Source: Myroides odoratus
GTDB lineage: Bacteria > Bacteroidota > Bacteroidia > Flavobacteriales > Flavobacteriaceae
Assembly: GCF_001549985.1 (NCBI RefSeq)
Contig: NZ_LROZ01000013.1
Coordinates: 1 to 64,000, forward strand
Direction: 5' to 3'
DNA: 64,000 bases
The first letter of the stretch is position 1. Every line of letters starts with the position of its first letter. Below the pieces are notes generated by a model. That model was given only the letters and a program-made list of their open reading frames with translations, had not been told where the DNA came from and searched no databases. A program made the position numbers and the translations under genes. Shown piece by piece: positions 1-8,109 of the stretch.

Positions 1-62
<62 letters not shown>

Positions 63-73
63 AATTGTGGATG

Positions 74-105
74 CAAATATAAGGCATTTTTCAAATTTTA
101 TGCAA
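74..105 (-). promoter_or_regulatory. promoter of the tRNA-Gly gene
   Basis: On the minus strand, TTG (105-103) is followed after 21 bases by TATATTTG (81-74), matching the Bacteroidota -33/-7 consensus. The tRNA begins 12 bases after the -7 element. The rest of 106-550 is AT-rich with homopolymer runs and no gene, repeat or structured RNA that I can see. Confidence 0.6.
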
Positions 106-550
106 GAAATAAAAAGATATTTTTTTTACGCCCGTTTCATTTTTTTTTCTTCATGCAGAATATCAACGAGATATCCGTAAACAAACGCCTAAAAAAAATC
201 TTTTTTCACCCTGATTTCGCTATAAACCTCTTCTTCTGAACCGCTCCTCTTTCTTTTTTTCATTTACACAACCGCATTTTCCACTAATTCCCTTACCATT
301 TTCCATGACGAACGGCGTTTAAATCAACCTTTTTTCCAAAACTAAAACCCTTCTAGAACCCCTTTTAACTTGTCAAATACGCAATTTTATCGAACATACT
401 ACATTCATAAAACTAAAAAAAAGAAATATTTTTTGCGATTTTAAAGCTAAAATGTTCAAAATAAAAAACAAAAAAAACCTTCTCACCCCTTTTTAACATT
501 GACTTTCTACATTATTTAGACGACGTCCACATAATTTAAGAGAACTTTAA

Positions 551-581
551 GTTTGTTTGGTTCGGAAAGAACAAAACTAAC
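551..581. promoter_or_regulatory. inverted-repeat operator upstream of the GbsR/MarR-RND operon
   Basis: GTTTGTTTGGTTC (551-563) and GAACAAAACTAAC (569-581) form a 13-base inverted repeat with two mismatches and a 5-base spacer. It lies immediately upstream of the -7 element at 584-591, so a bound dimer would block the promoter. Autorepression by the adjacent MarR-type regulator is the simple reading, but is inferred from position only. Confidence 0.55.
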
Positions 582-583
582 AC

Positions 584-591
584 TATCTTTG
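584..591 (+). promoter_or_regulatory. -7 element of the efflux operon promoter
   Basis: TATCTTTG matches TAnnTTTG exactly. The predicted transcription start is about base 596, giving a leader of some 30 bases before the ATG at 626. No TTG lies at the ideal spacing; the nearest is inside the left half of the inverted repeat at 557-559, 24 bases away. Confidence 0.55.
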
Positions 592-625
592 CCGTGTATA
601 ATTATTATTAAGAGTTATTTCCATA

Positions 626-1102
626 ATGCAATACGATCAAAGATTAGTCGATTTGTTTCAAGACTTCTGTGCACATCATGAAGTAGTCTATCATTTCTCG
701 CCTCTTACGGCTCAGATCTACACCTACATCATGTTCAATAACAACAGAGACGGCGTTACATTTGACGAACTTGTTGAACGGCTAAACGCGAGTAAGAGTT
801 CCGTATCGACGAGTTTAAATTTACTAATCAGCAACAATCAAATCGAACATTTCAATAAGATTGATGAGCGGAAGCGATTTTTTCGTTTAAACTCTAATTT
901 TATTACAACGCGATTGGAGTTGATTAAGAACATGTTAGACAGAGAATCAACCTTAACACTCAAACTTAAAGGTTTTGTTGAAGAAGGATTAATTAATTCC
1001 AACAACTGTCAAGCGAAGATGAAGCTCTACATTGAGCATTTAGAAAACAGTAAAGTTCAGTTAACAAACACAATAGAAAAATTAAAAAGTACAAACCAGT
1101 AA
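626..1102 (+). CDS. GbsR/MarR-family transcriptional regulator
   Basis: A 158-residue winged-helix DNA-binding protein. Residues about 25-95 show the MarR/GbsR pattern: a first helix ending in an aromatic run (SPLTAQIYTYIMFN), a recognition helix region around NASKSSVSTSLNLLI, and a charged wing (KIDERKRFFRL). The C-terminal 50 residues look like a dimerising coiled coil. The RND adaptor gene starts 5 bases after the stop, so regulator and pump are probably one transcript. The inverted repeat at 551-581 overlaps the promoter and is the likely operator. The effector ligand cannot be read from sequence. Confidence 0.85.
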   Translation: MQYDQRLVDLFQDFCAHHEVVYHFSPLTAQIYTYIMFNNNRDGVTFDELVERLNASKSSVSTSLNLLISNNQIEHFNKIDERKRFFRLNSNFITTRLELIKNMLDRESTLTLKLKGFVEEGLINSNNCQAKMKLYIEHLENSKVQLTNTIEKLKSTNQ

Positions 1103-1107
1103 TTTAT

Positions 1108-2262
1108 ATGAAACGTTATTTGCATACTATCGTTCTTGGTTCTCTTTCTTTGGCCGTAATTTCATGCGGTAAAAAAGAGCAAGCACAAGGAGGGCAAGGT
1201 CCAATGCCATACAAAGTTGTTCAAGTTCCTACACAAGATATTGTGGGTTACACTGCGTACCCTACTTCTCTTCAAGGTAAGGTTACTAGTAGCGTTCGCG
1301 CGAAAATAACAGGATACATCCAAGAGGTATACGTGGATGAAGGAGCAACTGTAAAAAAAGGACAACCTTTATTTCGCCTAGAGACTAATATTTTATCTCA
1401 AAATGCAGATGCTAGTAAAGCAGCTATTAAAACAGCTGAAGCACAAGTAAATGTGGCTCAAGTAAACGTAGATAAATTAGTTCCCTTAGTTCAAAAAGGA
1501 ATTATTAGTAATATTCAATTAGAAACAGCAAAAGCAAATTTAGCTAGTGCACAAAGCCAATTGGCTTCTGCTAAAGCCAATTACAATAGTGTTGTGGCTA
1601 ATATTGATTTCTCTATTGTGAGAAGTCCAATTGATGGTATTGTAGGAGCCATTGCTTTCCGTGAAGGAACTTTAATTTCACCAAGCGACCCTACTCCATT
1701 AACAACAGTTTCTGATGATAGTGAGGTATTTGCTTATTTTTCAATGAATGAGAAAGAGTACTTCAACTTCTTAGAAAAAATTCAAGGGAATAGCCTAAAA
1801 GAAAAACTAACACACTTACCAGAGGTAAAATTGCAGTTAGCTAATGGTACTACCTACGAATACGCTGGAAAAATTGAGACAATCAGTGGACAAATTAATA
1901 CGGCTACAGGTACGGTTCAAGTACGTGCTGCCTTCCCGAACAAAGACAGAATCTTAAGTACAGGAAACAGTGGTACCCTATTAATTCCACAAACGTATAA
2001 AGACGCTACTGTTGTTCCAGAATCAGCGACATTCGAACAACAAGGACAAGTGTATGTGTACAAAGTAGAAAATGATACAGTTAAAGCGACACCAATTGAA
2101 GTAGTGGATCGCGTAAACAAGTTAGCAGTTGTAAAATCAGGGCTTGAAAAAGGGCAAACTGTTGTAGGTACTGGATTGGGTACATTGCGCAATGGTTCAG
2201 CTATTACACCAGCTCCAACTTCAATTGAAGAGATTAACAACAGCATCAAACCAACATTCTAA
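1108..2262 (+). CDS. RND efflux periplasmic adaptor subunit (AcrA/MexA family)
   Basis: 384 residues, the usual adaptor length. A lipoprotein signal ends at Cys20 (SLAVISC), so it is probably anchored to the inner membrane. A barrel-sandwich/lipoyl half motif (SSVRAKITGYIQEVYVDEGA) precedes an alanine-rich alpha-helical hairpin at about 100-165, then the second lipoyl half (FSIVRSPIDGIVG), a beta-barrel and a membrane-proximal domain. The adaptor links the inner-membrane pump to the outer-membrane channel. It sits 5 bases after the regulator and 3 bases before the pump gene, as expected of one operon. Confidence 0.93.
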   Translation: MKRYLHTIVLGSLSLAVISCGKKEQAQGGQGPMPYKVVQVPTQDIVGYTAYPTSLQGKVTSSVRAKITGYIQEVYVDEGATVKKGQPLFRLETNILSQNADASKAAIKTAEAQVNVAQVNVDKLVPLVQKGIISNIQLETAKANLASAQSQLASAKANYNSVVANIDFSIVRSPIDGIVGAIAFREGTLISPSDPTPLTTVSDDSEVFAYFSMNEKEYFNFLEKIQGNSLKEKLTHLPEVKLQLANGTTYEYAGKIETISGQINTATGTVQVRAAFPNKDRILSTGNSGTLLIPQTYKDATVVPESATFEQQGQVYVYKVENDTVKATPIEVVDRVNKLAVVKSGLEKGQTVVGTGLGTLRNGSAITPAPTSIEEINNSIKPTF

Positions 2263-2265
2263 ACT

Positions 2266-5200
2266 ATGTTAAAGACATTTATTGAAAGACCTGTTCTATC
2301 GACAGTTATTTCTATCTTAATAGTAATCTTAGGGGTGCTGGGATTAACCGCACTTCCTGTAACGCAATATCCAGATATTGCGCCTGCAACAGTACAGATT
2401 AACGCCAGTTATCCTGGAGCGAATGCTGAGACTGTAATGCAAAGTGTTATCATTCCGATTGAAGAACAAGTAAACGGGGTGGAAAACATGGATTACATTA
2501 CTTCTACAGCCAGTAATGATGGTAGTGCAAGTATTCAAGTAATCTTTAAACAAGGGGTAGACCCGGATATTGCAGCAGTAAACGTACAGAACCGTGTGGC
2601 ACGTGCCACACCGCTTTTACCGGCAGAGGTAACGCGTTCAGGGGTAACCACACAGAAACAACAAACGAGTGCGTTGATGTTCCTTTCGTTCTACTCTGAA
2701 AATCCAAATTACGACGCGATTTACATTCAAAACTACATGAATATTAACGTTATTCCTGAGTTAAAACGTGTAAGTGGTGTTGGAGATGCATCAGCTTTTG
2801 GTTCGCGTAACTACTCGATGCGTATTTGGATTGAACCATCAAAAATGAAAGCCTATGGCTTAGTTCCTTCAGATGTTGTTCGTGTATTAAACGAGCAAAG
2901 TTTGGAGGCCGCTGCAGGACAATTGGGTGAAAACAATGCGGAAGCATTCCAATATGTTATCAAATACAGTGGTAAATACAAAACACAAGAGCAATATGAA
3001 AATATTGTTGTGAAATCATTGGCTAATGGACAAGTTTTATTACTAAAAGACGTAGCTAAAATCGAATTAGGTGCGATGTCTTATGTAGGAAACTCAGAAT
3101 TAGACGGACACCCAGCGGTTGCTATGGCGATTTATCAAACGCCAGGATCAAACGCTCAAGAAATTAACAAGCACTTACATGCTGAATTAGAATCCTTATC
3201 TAAAAGTTTCCCTGAGGGAATTCACTACAAAGTATTGATGGATACCAACGAATTCTTGGATGCATCAATTAGTAAAGTAGTTACTACCCTAATTGAAGCG
3301 TTTATCTTAGTATTCTTCGTAGTATATATTTTCTTACAAGATTTTAGATCGACATTAATTCCATTAATTGCGGTACCTGTTTCGATTGTAGGTACGTTCT
3401 TCTTCTTGAATGCATTTGGATTCTCGTTGAACTTACTAACGCTATTTGCCCTCGTACTCGCCATCGGGATTGTGGTGGATGATGCCATCGTTGTGGTGGA
3501 GGCCGTCCACGCCAAGATGGAAGCCACAGGAGAGGATGCATTAGAAGCGAGTAAGAGTACGATGGATGAAATTTCTGGTGCGATTATCTCTATTACCTTA
3601 GTAATGGCGGCGGTATTTATTCCCGTAACGTTTATTAGTGGTCCAACAGGGGTATTCTATAAACAGTTCGGTATTACGCTTATTATTGCGATTTTAATTT
3701 CGGCTGTAAACGCCTTGACATTGAGTCCAGCTTTATGTGCGGTATTCTTGAAACACCACGATGTAGTGGATAATGGAAAAAGAAAGAATTTACTTCAACG
3801 TTTCTTTAGAGCGTTCAACATTGCGTTTAACAGTATTACAGAGCGTTATGGTAATTCATTCAAATTATTATTAAAACACAAGTGGTTAACGTTTCTTGTT
3901 TTACTAGTGTGTTTAGGAGTTACGTATTATTCAGCGAAAACAATGCCTACAGGATTCGTACCAAACGAAGACCGTGGATTTATTATGGGTAATATCGAAT
4001 TGCCAGCAGGTGCTTCTCAAGACCGTGTAGTAGCCATTCAGAGAGAATTCTCTAAAATTGTAGAACAAATTCCAGGTGTTGATGGGGTAACTGTAGTATC
4101 AGGATTCTCTTTCATCAACGGTCAGGGATCTAACTACGGTATGGCCATGATTAAGTTGAAAGACTTTAAAGAAAGAAAAGCGCCAGAATTAGCTACTGAT
4201 GTGGTAATTGGAAAATTATTCGGTATAGCAGCGACACAATTCCAAGATGCAAGAATGATTTTCTTCCAACCGCCAAGTATTCCTGGTTTCGGTATGTCAT
4301 CTGGTTTTGAGTTAAAATTATTGGACAAAACAGGAGGTTCTTTAACCGATTTTGATACAAAATCAAAAGAATACTTAGGAGCCTTAATGCAACGTCCTGA
4401 GATTATGTATGCGCAATCGTCATTTAATACGAACTACGCACAGTACGAGTTAGACTTAAATATTCCGAGAGCTAAAGAATCAGGTGTATTAGTAAGTGAT
4501 ATTTTCTCTGCTTTACAAGGATATATTGGAGGTATTTATGCGGCTGACTTTACTCGTTTTGGTAAACAATTCCGTGTAATGGTTCAATCTTTACCAGAAT
4601 ATCGTTCAAATGTAAATAGCTTAAATGAAATTTATGTAAGAACAGGTTCAGGTGAAATGGCTCCTATTACGCAGTTTGTGAACTTAACAAAAGTATATGG
4701 ACCGCAATCAATTAACCGTTACAACTTATTTACCTCATCGAATATTACAGGTGCACCAAAACCTGGATTCAGTTCAGGGGATGCGATTAAAGCCGTTCAA
4801 GAAGTTGCACAACAAAACCTTTCATCAGGTTATGGTATTGACTTTACGGGATTATCTCGTGAGGAGATTAGCGCAGGTAACCAAACTGTACTTATTTTCT
4901 TCTTGTGTGTGGTATTCGTTTATTTCTTATTATCTGCACAGTATGAAAGTTATATGTTGCCATTTGCGGTAATCTTATCTTTACCTACAGGTATTATGGG
5001 AGCGTTCATTGCACAAAAGGTAGCAGGATTAGAAAACAATATTTACTTCCAGATTGCCCTGGTCATGCTTGTTGGACTACTCGCGAAAAATGCCATTTTA
5101 ATTGTGGAGTTCGCCGTTCAACGTAGAAGACATGGTGAATCGATTGTAGAATCAGCGATTAATGGAGCAAAAGCACGTTTAAGACCGATTCTAATGACTT

Positions 5201-5409
5201 CATTCGCGTTTATCTTAGGATTAATGCCATTGGTATTTGCTGGTGGAGTAGGTTATATCGGAAACCGTTCAATTGGTACAGGTGCAGCCTTCGGTTTATT
5301 GATTGGTACTATCATTGGAGTATTTGTAATCCCAGTATTATATGCAATATTCCAATATCTTCAAGAGAAAATTAAACCAATTAAATTTGAAGAAATTAAG
5401 TCTGAATAA
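2266..5409 (+). CDS. RND efflux pump permease (HAE1/AcrB family)
   Basis: 1047 residues, typical of hydrophobe/amphiphile RND pumps. It opens with the family N-terminus (FIERPVLSTVISILIVILG) and has two repeats of one membrane segment, a large periplasmic porter loop and five or six further segments. The proton-relay pair of aspartates is visible at about 405-406 in GIVVDDAIVVVEAVH, and a matching lysine-containing segment (GLLAKNAILIVEFA) lies in the second half. It exports toxic amphiphiles using proton motive force. Substrates cannot be inferred. The outer-membrane factor gene follows after one base. Confidence 0.95.
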   Translation: MLKTFIERPVLSTVISILIVILGVLGLTALPVTQYPDIAPATVQINASYPGANAETVMQSVIIPIEEQVNGVENMDYITSTASNDGSASIQVIFKQGVDPDIAAVNVQNRVARATPLLPAEVTRSGVTTQKQQTSALMFLSFYSENPNYDAIYIQNYMNINVIPELKRVSGVGDASAFGSRNYSMRIWIEPSKMKAYGLVPSDVVRVLNEQSLEAAAGQLGENNAEAFQYVIKYSGKYKTQEQYENIVVKSLANGQVLLLKDVAKIELGAMSYVGNSELDGHPAVAMAIYQTPGSNAQEINKHLHAELESLSKSFPEGIHYKVLMDTNEFLDASISKVVTTLIEAFILVFFVVYIFLQDFRSTLIPLIAVPVSIVGTFFFLNAFGFSLNLLTLFALVLAIGIVVDDAIVVVEAVHAKMEATGEDALEASKSTMDEISGAIISITLVMAAVFIPVTFISGPTGVFYKQFGITLIIAILISAVNALTLSPALCAVFLKHHDVVDNGKRKNLLQRFFRAFNIAFNSITERYGNSFKLLLKHKWLTFLVLLVCLGVTYYSAKTMPTGFVPNEDRGFIMGNIELPAGASQDRVVAIQREFSKIVEQIPGVDGVTVVSGFSFINGQGSNYGMAMIKLKDFKERKAPELATDVVIGKLFGIAATQFQDARMIFFQPPSIPGFGMSSGFELKLLDKTGGSLTDFDTKSKEYLGALMQRPEIMYAQSSFNTNYAQYELDLNIPRAKESGVLVSDIFSALQGYIGGIYAADFTRFGKQFRVMVQSLPEYRSNVNSLNEIYVRTGSGEMAPITQFVNLTKVYGPQSINRYNLFTSSNITGAPKPGFSSGDAIKAVQEVAQQNLSSGYGIDFTGLSREEISAGNQTVLIFFLCVVFVYFLLSAQYESYMLPFAVILSLPTGIMGAFIAQKVAGLENNIYFQIALVMLVGLLAKNAILIVEFAVQRRRHGESIVESAINGAKARLRPILMTSFAFILGLMPLVFAGGVGYIGNRSIGTGAAFGLLIGTIIGVFVIPVLYAIFQYLQEKIKPIKFEEIKSE

Positions 5410-5410
5410 C

Positions 5411-6820
5411 ATGAAAAAACAATATATATACAGAGCGATTCCTGTTGCAATATTAGGGCTTACCATGCAATCATGTATAGTTGCAAAAAAATATGATAGA
5501 CCCGACGTTATTCAAGAGGAACAATATAGAGGTAGCAATACAGCAGACTCTCTTTCCATGGCAGCCATGTCATGGAAGGAGTTGTTCTCTGATCAAACCT
5601 TGATTCAACATATCGAAACAGGGTTAGAGAATAACTTAGATATGCTTATTGCTATTGAGAACATTAACGCAGCGCATGCTTATATGCAACAAGGAAAATG
5701 GGGGTTTGCTCCTACCTTGAGTGTTGGCGGAAATTATACCCATAGTATTCAATCAAAGAATACGCCGATGAGTCAAATCATGGGAGGTGGAGATAGAATC
5801 AAAACAGACCAAGTAGATATCACAGGGCAATTTGCATGGGAATTAGATGTATGGGGTAAATTAAGAAGTAACAAAAGAGCTTTTGTTGCGAGCTATTTAC
5901 AAACCGTTTCAGCTCAACAAGCCGTAAAAACACAATTAATTTCAACTATTGCTACCACTTATTTTCAATTGGTTGCTTTAGATAAACAAAAAGAGATTAC
6001 GGAACTTACAATTGCCAATAGAAAAAACAGTTTGGAAACGATTCACGCATTAAAAGAATCGGGACAAGTGGACGAAATTGCGGTAAAACAAACGCAAGCG
6101 CAATTGTATAATGCTCAAGCGTTGTTGGTTGATTTGAACAATAACATCAAATTAACTGAAAACACGTTCAGTATTTTATTAGGTCAAACACCTGGTGAAA
6201 TCAAAAGAGAAAAACTAAGCAACCAAAAAATCAATGCTGATTTATCCGTTGGTATTCCAATGCAGCTATTGAGTAATCGTCCTGACGTTAGAGCAGCAGA
6301 ATATGGTTTAGTAAACGCATTTGAAATGACAAATGTTGCTAGAGCAAACTTCTTTCCATCTTTTCGCTTAACAGCTAATGGAGGGCTTCAAAGTACAGAT
6401 ATTGACAATTTATTCAATGCAAGTTCTTTATTCGGTAACTTTATTGGAGGTTTAACTCAACCTTTATTAAACGGTAGACAAATTAGAACCCAACACCAAG
6501 TAGCTCAATCTAAAAAAGAACAAGCGTATTTAGGTTATAAGAAAGCAATCTTAACAGCTTCTAAAGAGGTATCTGATGCGTTGTATACGTATGAAAGTGC
6601 TTCTGAAAAATTAGATTTAAAGAAAAAAGAATACGAAGCTTATCAATTAGCAACTACTTATTCTGAAGAATTATTAGTGCAAGGTATGGCAACTTATCTA
6701 GATGTATTAACCGCTAGAGAAAGTGCGCTTGCTGCTGAATTAAGCTACATCAACACAGAATTGACTCAATTGACTACTTTAGTTCAGTTGTATCGTTCAT
6801 TAGGTGGTGGATTAGAATAG
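5411..6820 (+). CDS. TolC-like outer-membrane efflux factor (NodT family lipoprotein)
   Basis: 469 residues from the ATG at 5411, one base after the pump stop. An upstream in-frame ATG at 5342 lies inside the pump gene and is unlikely. A lipobox ends at Cys22 (LTMQSC), giving an outer-membrane lipid anchor. Two repeats of the outer-membrane efflux protein domain follow, with the conserved QFAWELDVWGKLR and LLSNRPDVRAAEYGL motifs. It forms the trimeric exit duct for the RND pump. It is the last gene of the operon, with a strong terminator 30 bases downstream. Confidence 0.93.
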   Translation: MKKQYIYRAIPVAILGLTMQSCIVAKKYDRPDVIQEEQYRGSNTADSLSMAAMSWKELFSDQTLIQHIETGLENNLDMLIAIENINAAHAYMQQGKWGFAPTLSVGGNYTHSIQSKNTPMSQIMGGGDRIKTDQVDITGQFAWELDVWGKLRSNKRAFVASYLQTVSAQQAVKTQLISTIATTYFQLVALDKQKEITELTIANRKNSLETIHALKESGQVDEIAVKQTQAQLYNAQALLVDLNNNIKLTENTFSILLGQTPGEIKREKLSNQKINADLSVGIPMQLLSNRPDVRAAEYGLVNAFEMTNVARANFFPSFRLTANGGLQSTDIDNLFNASSLFGNFIGGLTQPLLNGRQIRTQHQVAQSKKEQAYLGYKKAILTASKEVSDALYTYESASEKLDLKKKEYEAYQLATTYSEELLVQGMATYLDVLTARESALAAELSYINTELTQLTTLVQLYRSLGGGLE

Positions 6821-6848
6821 AACACTCCAACACACACATCCATAGTTA

Positions 6849-6886
6849 AAAATAGCAGTGAGCAAAAGCTTACTGCTATTTTTTTT
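6849..6886 (+). terminator. intrinsic terminator of the RND operon
   Basis: A 13-base stem (6851-6863 with 6868-6880, one G-T pair) closes a 4-base AAAA loop and runs into eight T residues. It lies about 30 bases after the outer-membrane factor stop. Confidence 0.88.
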
Positions 6887-6896
6887 GATATCGTAT

Positions 6897-7027
6897 CGAG
6901 GTTTGGGCTTTGCTTTTTGTGAGATCTGTGCTTCGTGAGACCTGTTCTTTGTAAGGTTTGTACTTTGTGAGGTTTGTACTTCGTGCGATTTGTACTTTGC
7001 GAGGTTTGGGCTTCGTGAGATTTGCCT
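6897..7027. repeat. degenerate 16-base tandem repeat (minisatellite)
   Basis: Six consecutive 16-base units run from 6918 to 7013, with a partial unit after them and a displaced copy before (6897-6910). The consensus is YGTGAGRTTTGTRCTT. Units differ mainly at three positions. The array lies between the RND terminator and the next gene. A minus-strand reading frame through it (6812-7048) is low-complexity and probably not a gene. No spacers are present, so it is not a CRISPR array. Confidence 0.85.
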
Positions 7028-7052
7028 AACCTGACTTCTTCTCACCACCTAA

Positions 7053-7084
7053 CCATCTCACCATCTCACCATCTCACCATCTAA
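7053..7084. repeat. 8-base tandem repeat CCATCTCA x4
   Basis: CCATCTCA occurs three times without interruption (7053-7076) and a fourth time as CCATCTAA (7077-7084), flanked by similar C/T/A-rich sequence. It directly follows the 16-base array. This is probably slippage-prone simple sequence. Confidence 0.85.
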
Positions 7085-7121
7085 TCTTCTCATCTCTTCC
7101 AAAAAAACTAGCCAATTTTCT

Positions 7122-7129
7122 TATCTTTG
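7122..7129 (+). promoter_or_regulatory. -7 promoter element of the polysaccharide deacetylase gene
   Basis: TATCTTTG is an exact TAnnTTTG match and ends only 4 bases before the ATG at 7134. The predicted transcription start coincides with the start codon, suggesting a leaderless or nearly leaderless mRNA. No -33 TTG is seen at the usual distance. Confidence 0.5.
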
Positions 7130-7133
7130 AATT

Positions 7134-7745
7134 ATGCGAATCCTTCCTTTTCTCTTTCCTCGTTATACTTGGCAAAAATCCAAGCAAGACAAAGTGATTT
7201 ATCTCACCTTTGACGACGGTCCTATTCCAGAAGTAACGGAATGGGTATTGGATGTATTACAGCAGCAGCAGATTCCTGCTACTTTTTTTTGTATTGGAGA
7301 TAATATTAGAAAGCATCCAGCTATCTTTCAGCGGATCATAGCAGAGCAGCATCGCATTGGCAACCACACCTTCCACCATGTAAAAGGATGGGAAACGCCC
7401 CTTGAAGATTATATAGCAAATGTCAAACAGTGTCAACAAGAGATTGTCAAACACCACAAAGAAGGAACTTCTTTATTTCGTCCACCGTATGGAAAAATAA
7501 CGAAGAAACAAGCAAATTATTTATTGAACCAGGGATATGAGATTATCATGTGGTCTATTATCACCAAAGACTACGAAGCAGATTTAAGTCCGCAACAATG
7601 TCTAAAGCGCACAATTAAACGGATTACACCTGGTAGCATAATCGTTTTTCACGATAGTTTAAAAGCTGAAAAAAACATGAAGTATGCACTTCCTTTGCTT
7701 CTTGAGTATTTGAAGAAAGAAGGCTACTCCTTTGCAACTTTATAG
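7134..7745 (+). CDS. polysaccharide deacetylase family protein (NodB homology domain)
   Basis: 203 residues. The first catalytic motif TFDDGP (25-30) supplies the catalytic base and a metal-binding Asp. GNHTFHH (about 78-84) supplies the two metal-binding histidines, FRPPYG is the third motif, and SIIVFHDS near the C-terminus is the last. Such carbohydrate esterase family 4 enzymes remove N-acetyl groups from peptidoglycan or other amino-sugar polymers. No clear signal peptide is present, though the N-terminus is hydrophobic. The start fits family members beginning shortly before a FPxxTW segment. Its end overlaps the convergent thioredoxin-like gene by 6 bases. Confidence 0.9.
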   Translation: MRILPFLFPRYTWQKSKQDKVIYLTFDDGPIPEVTEWVLDVLQQQQIPATFFCIGDNIRKHPAIFQRIIAEQHRIGNHTFHHVKGWETPLEDYIANVKQCQQEIVKHHKEGTSLFRPPYGKITKKQANYLLNQGYEIIMWSIITKDYEADLSPQQCLKRTIKRITPGSIIVFHDSLKAEKNMKYALPLLLEYLKKEGYSFATL

Positions 7746-8033
7746 GGTTTGAGTTACGCTGAGTAAGGCTTCTGTTTCCATTACGCCGCTTTGTCTCCAA
7801 ATCATGGCTCCTTTTTTGTACAACAACATCGTAGGAACTTTCTTAATGCGCAACGCATCGATTAACTCATTATTTTTAGCTACATCAATTTTTACGATAC
7901 GCAATTGATCTCCCATAGCAGCTGCAACTTCATAGATTACAGTGTCCATAGCCGTACATGCTTCATTCCATTGGGCATAAAAATATACTAATACAGGTAC
8001 TTCTGCTGTTACTAAATCTCCGAATTTTGACAT
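7740..8033 (-). CDS. thioredoxin-like protein with single active-site Cys
   Basis: 97 residues with a thioredoxin fold: a beta strand PVLVYFYAQW, an active-site loop, and the cis-Pro motif KKVPTMLLYKKG. The active site reads W-N-E-A-C (22-26), so the first nucleophilic Cys of WCGPC is Asn and only Cys26 remains. It cannot act as a normal dithiol reductase by that motif; a monothiol or binding role is possible. The other thioredoxin of the window (52277-52594) has an intact WCGPC at the same residues. Transcribed alone, converging on the deacetylase. Confidence 0.85.
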   Translation of the reverse strand: MSKFGDLVTAEVPVLVYFYAQWNEACTAMDTVIYEVAAAMGDQLRIVKIDVAKNNELIDALRIKKVPTMLLYKKGAMIWRQSGVMETEALLSVTQTL

Positions 8034-8109
8034 AAATCTCTCAGTTACTGATTTTACTTATTCTTTAACAACTTATTCTTACAAAAATATTACATTTTAT
8101 CAAAATAAA

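Noticed and set aside
6812..7048. 78-residue minus-strand frame across the 16-base repeat array
   Set aside because: It is generated by the repeat, is rich in Ser, Gln, Lys and Asn, and has no recognisable domain, promoter or ribosome site.
6897..7084. CRISPR array
   Set aside because: Units are contiguous with no unique spacers, degenerate, and without cas genes anywhere in the window.
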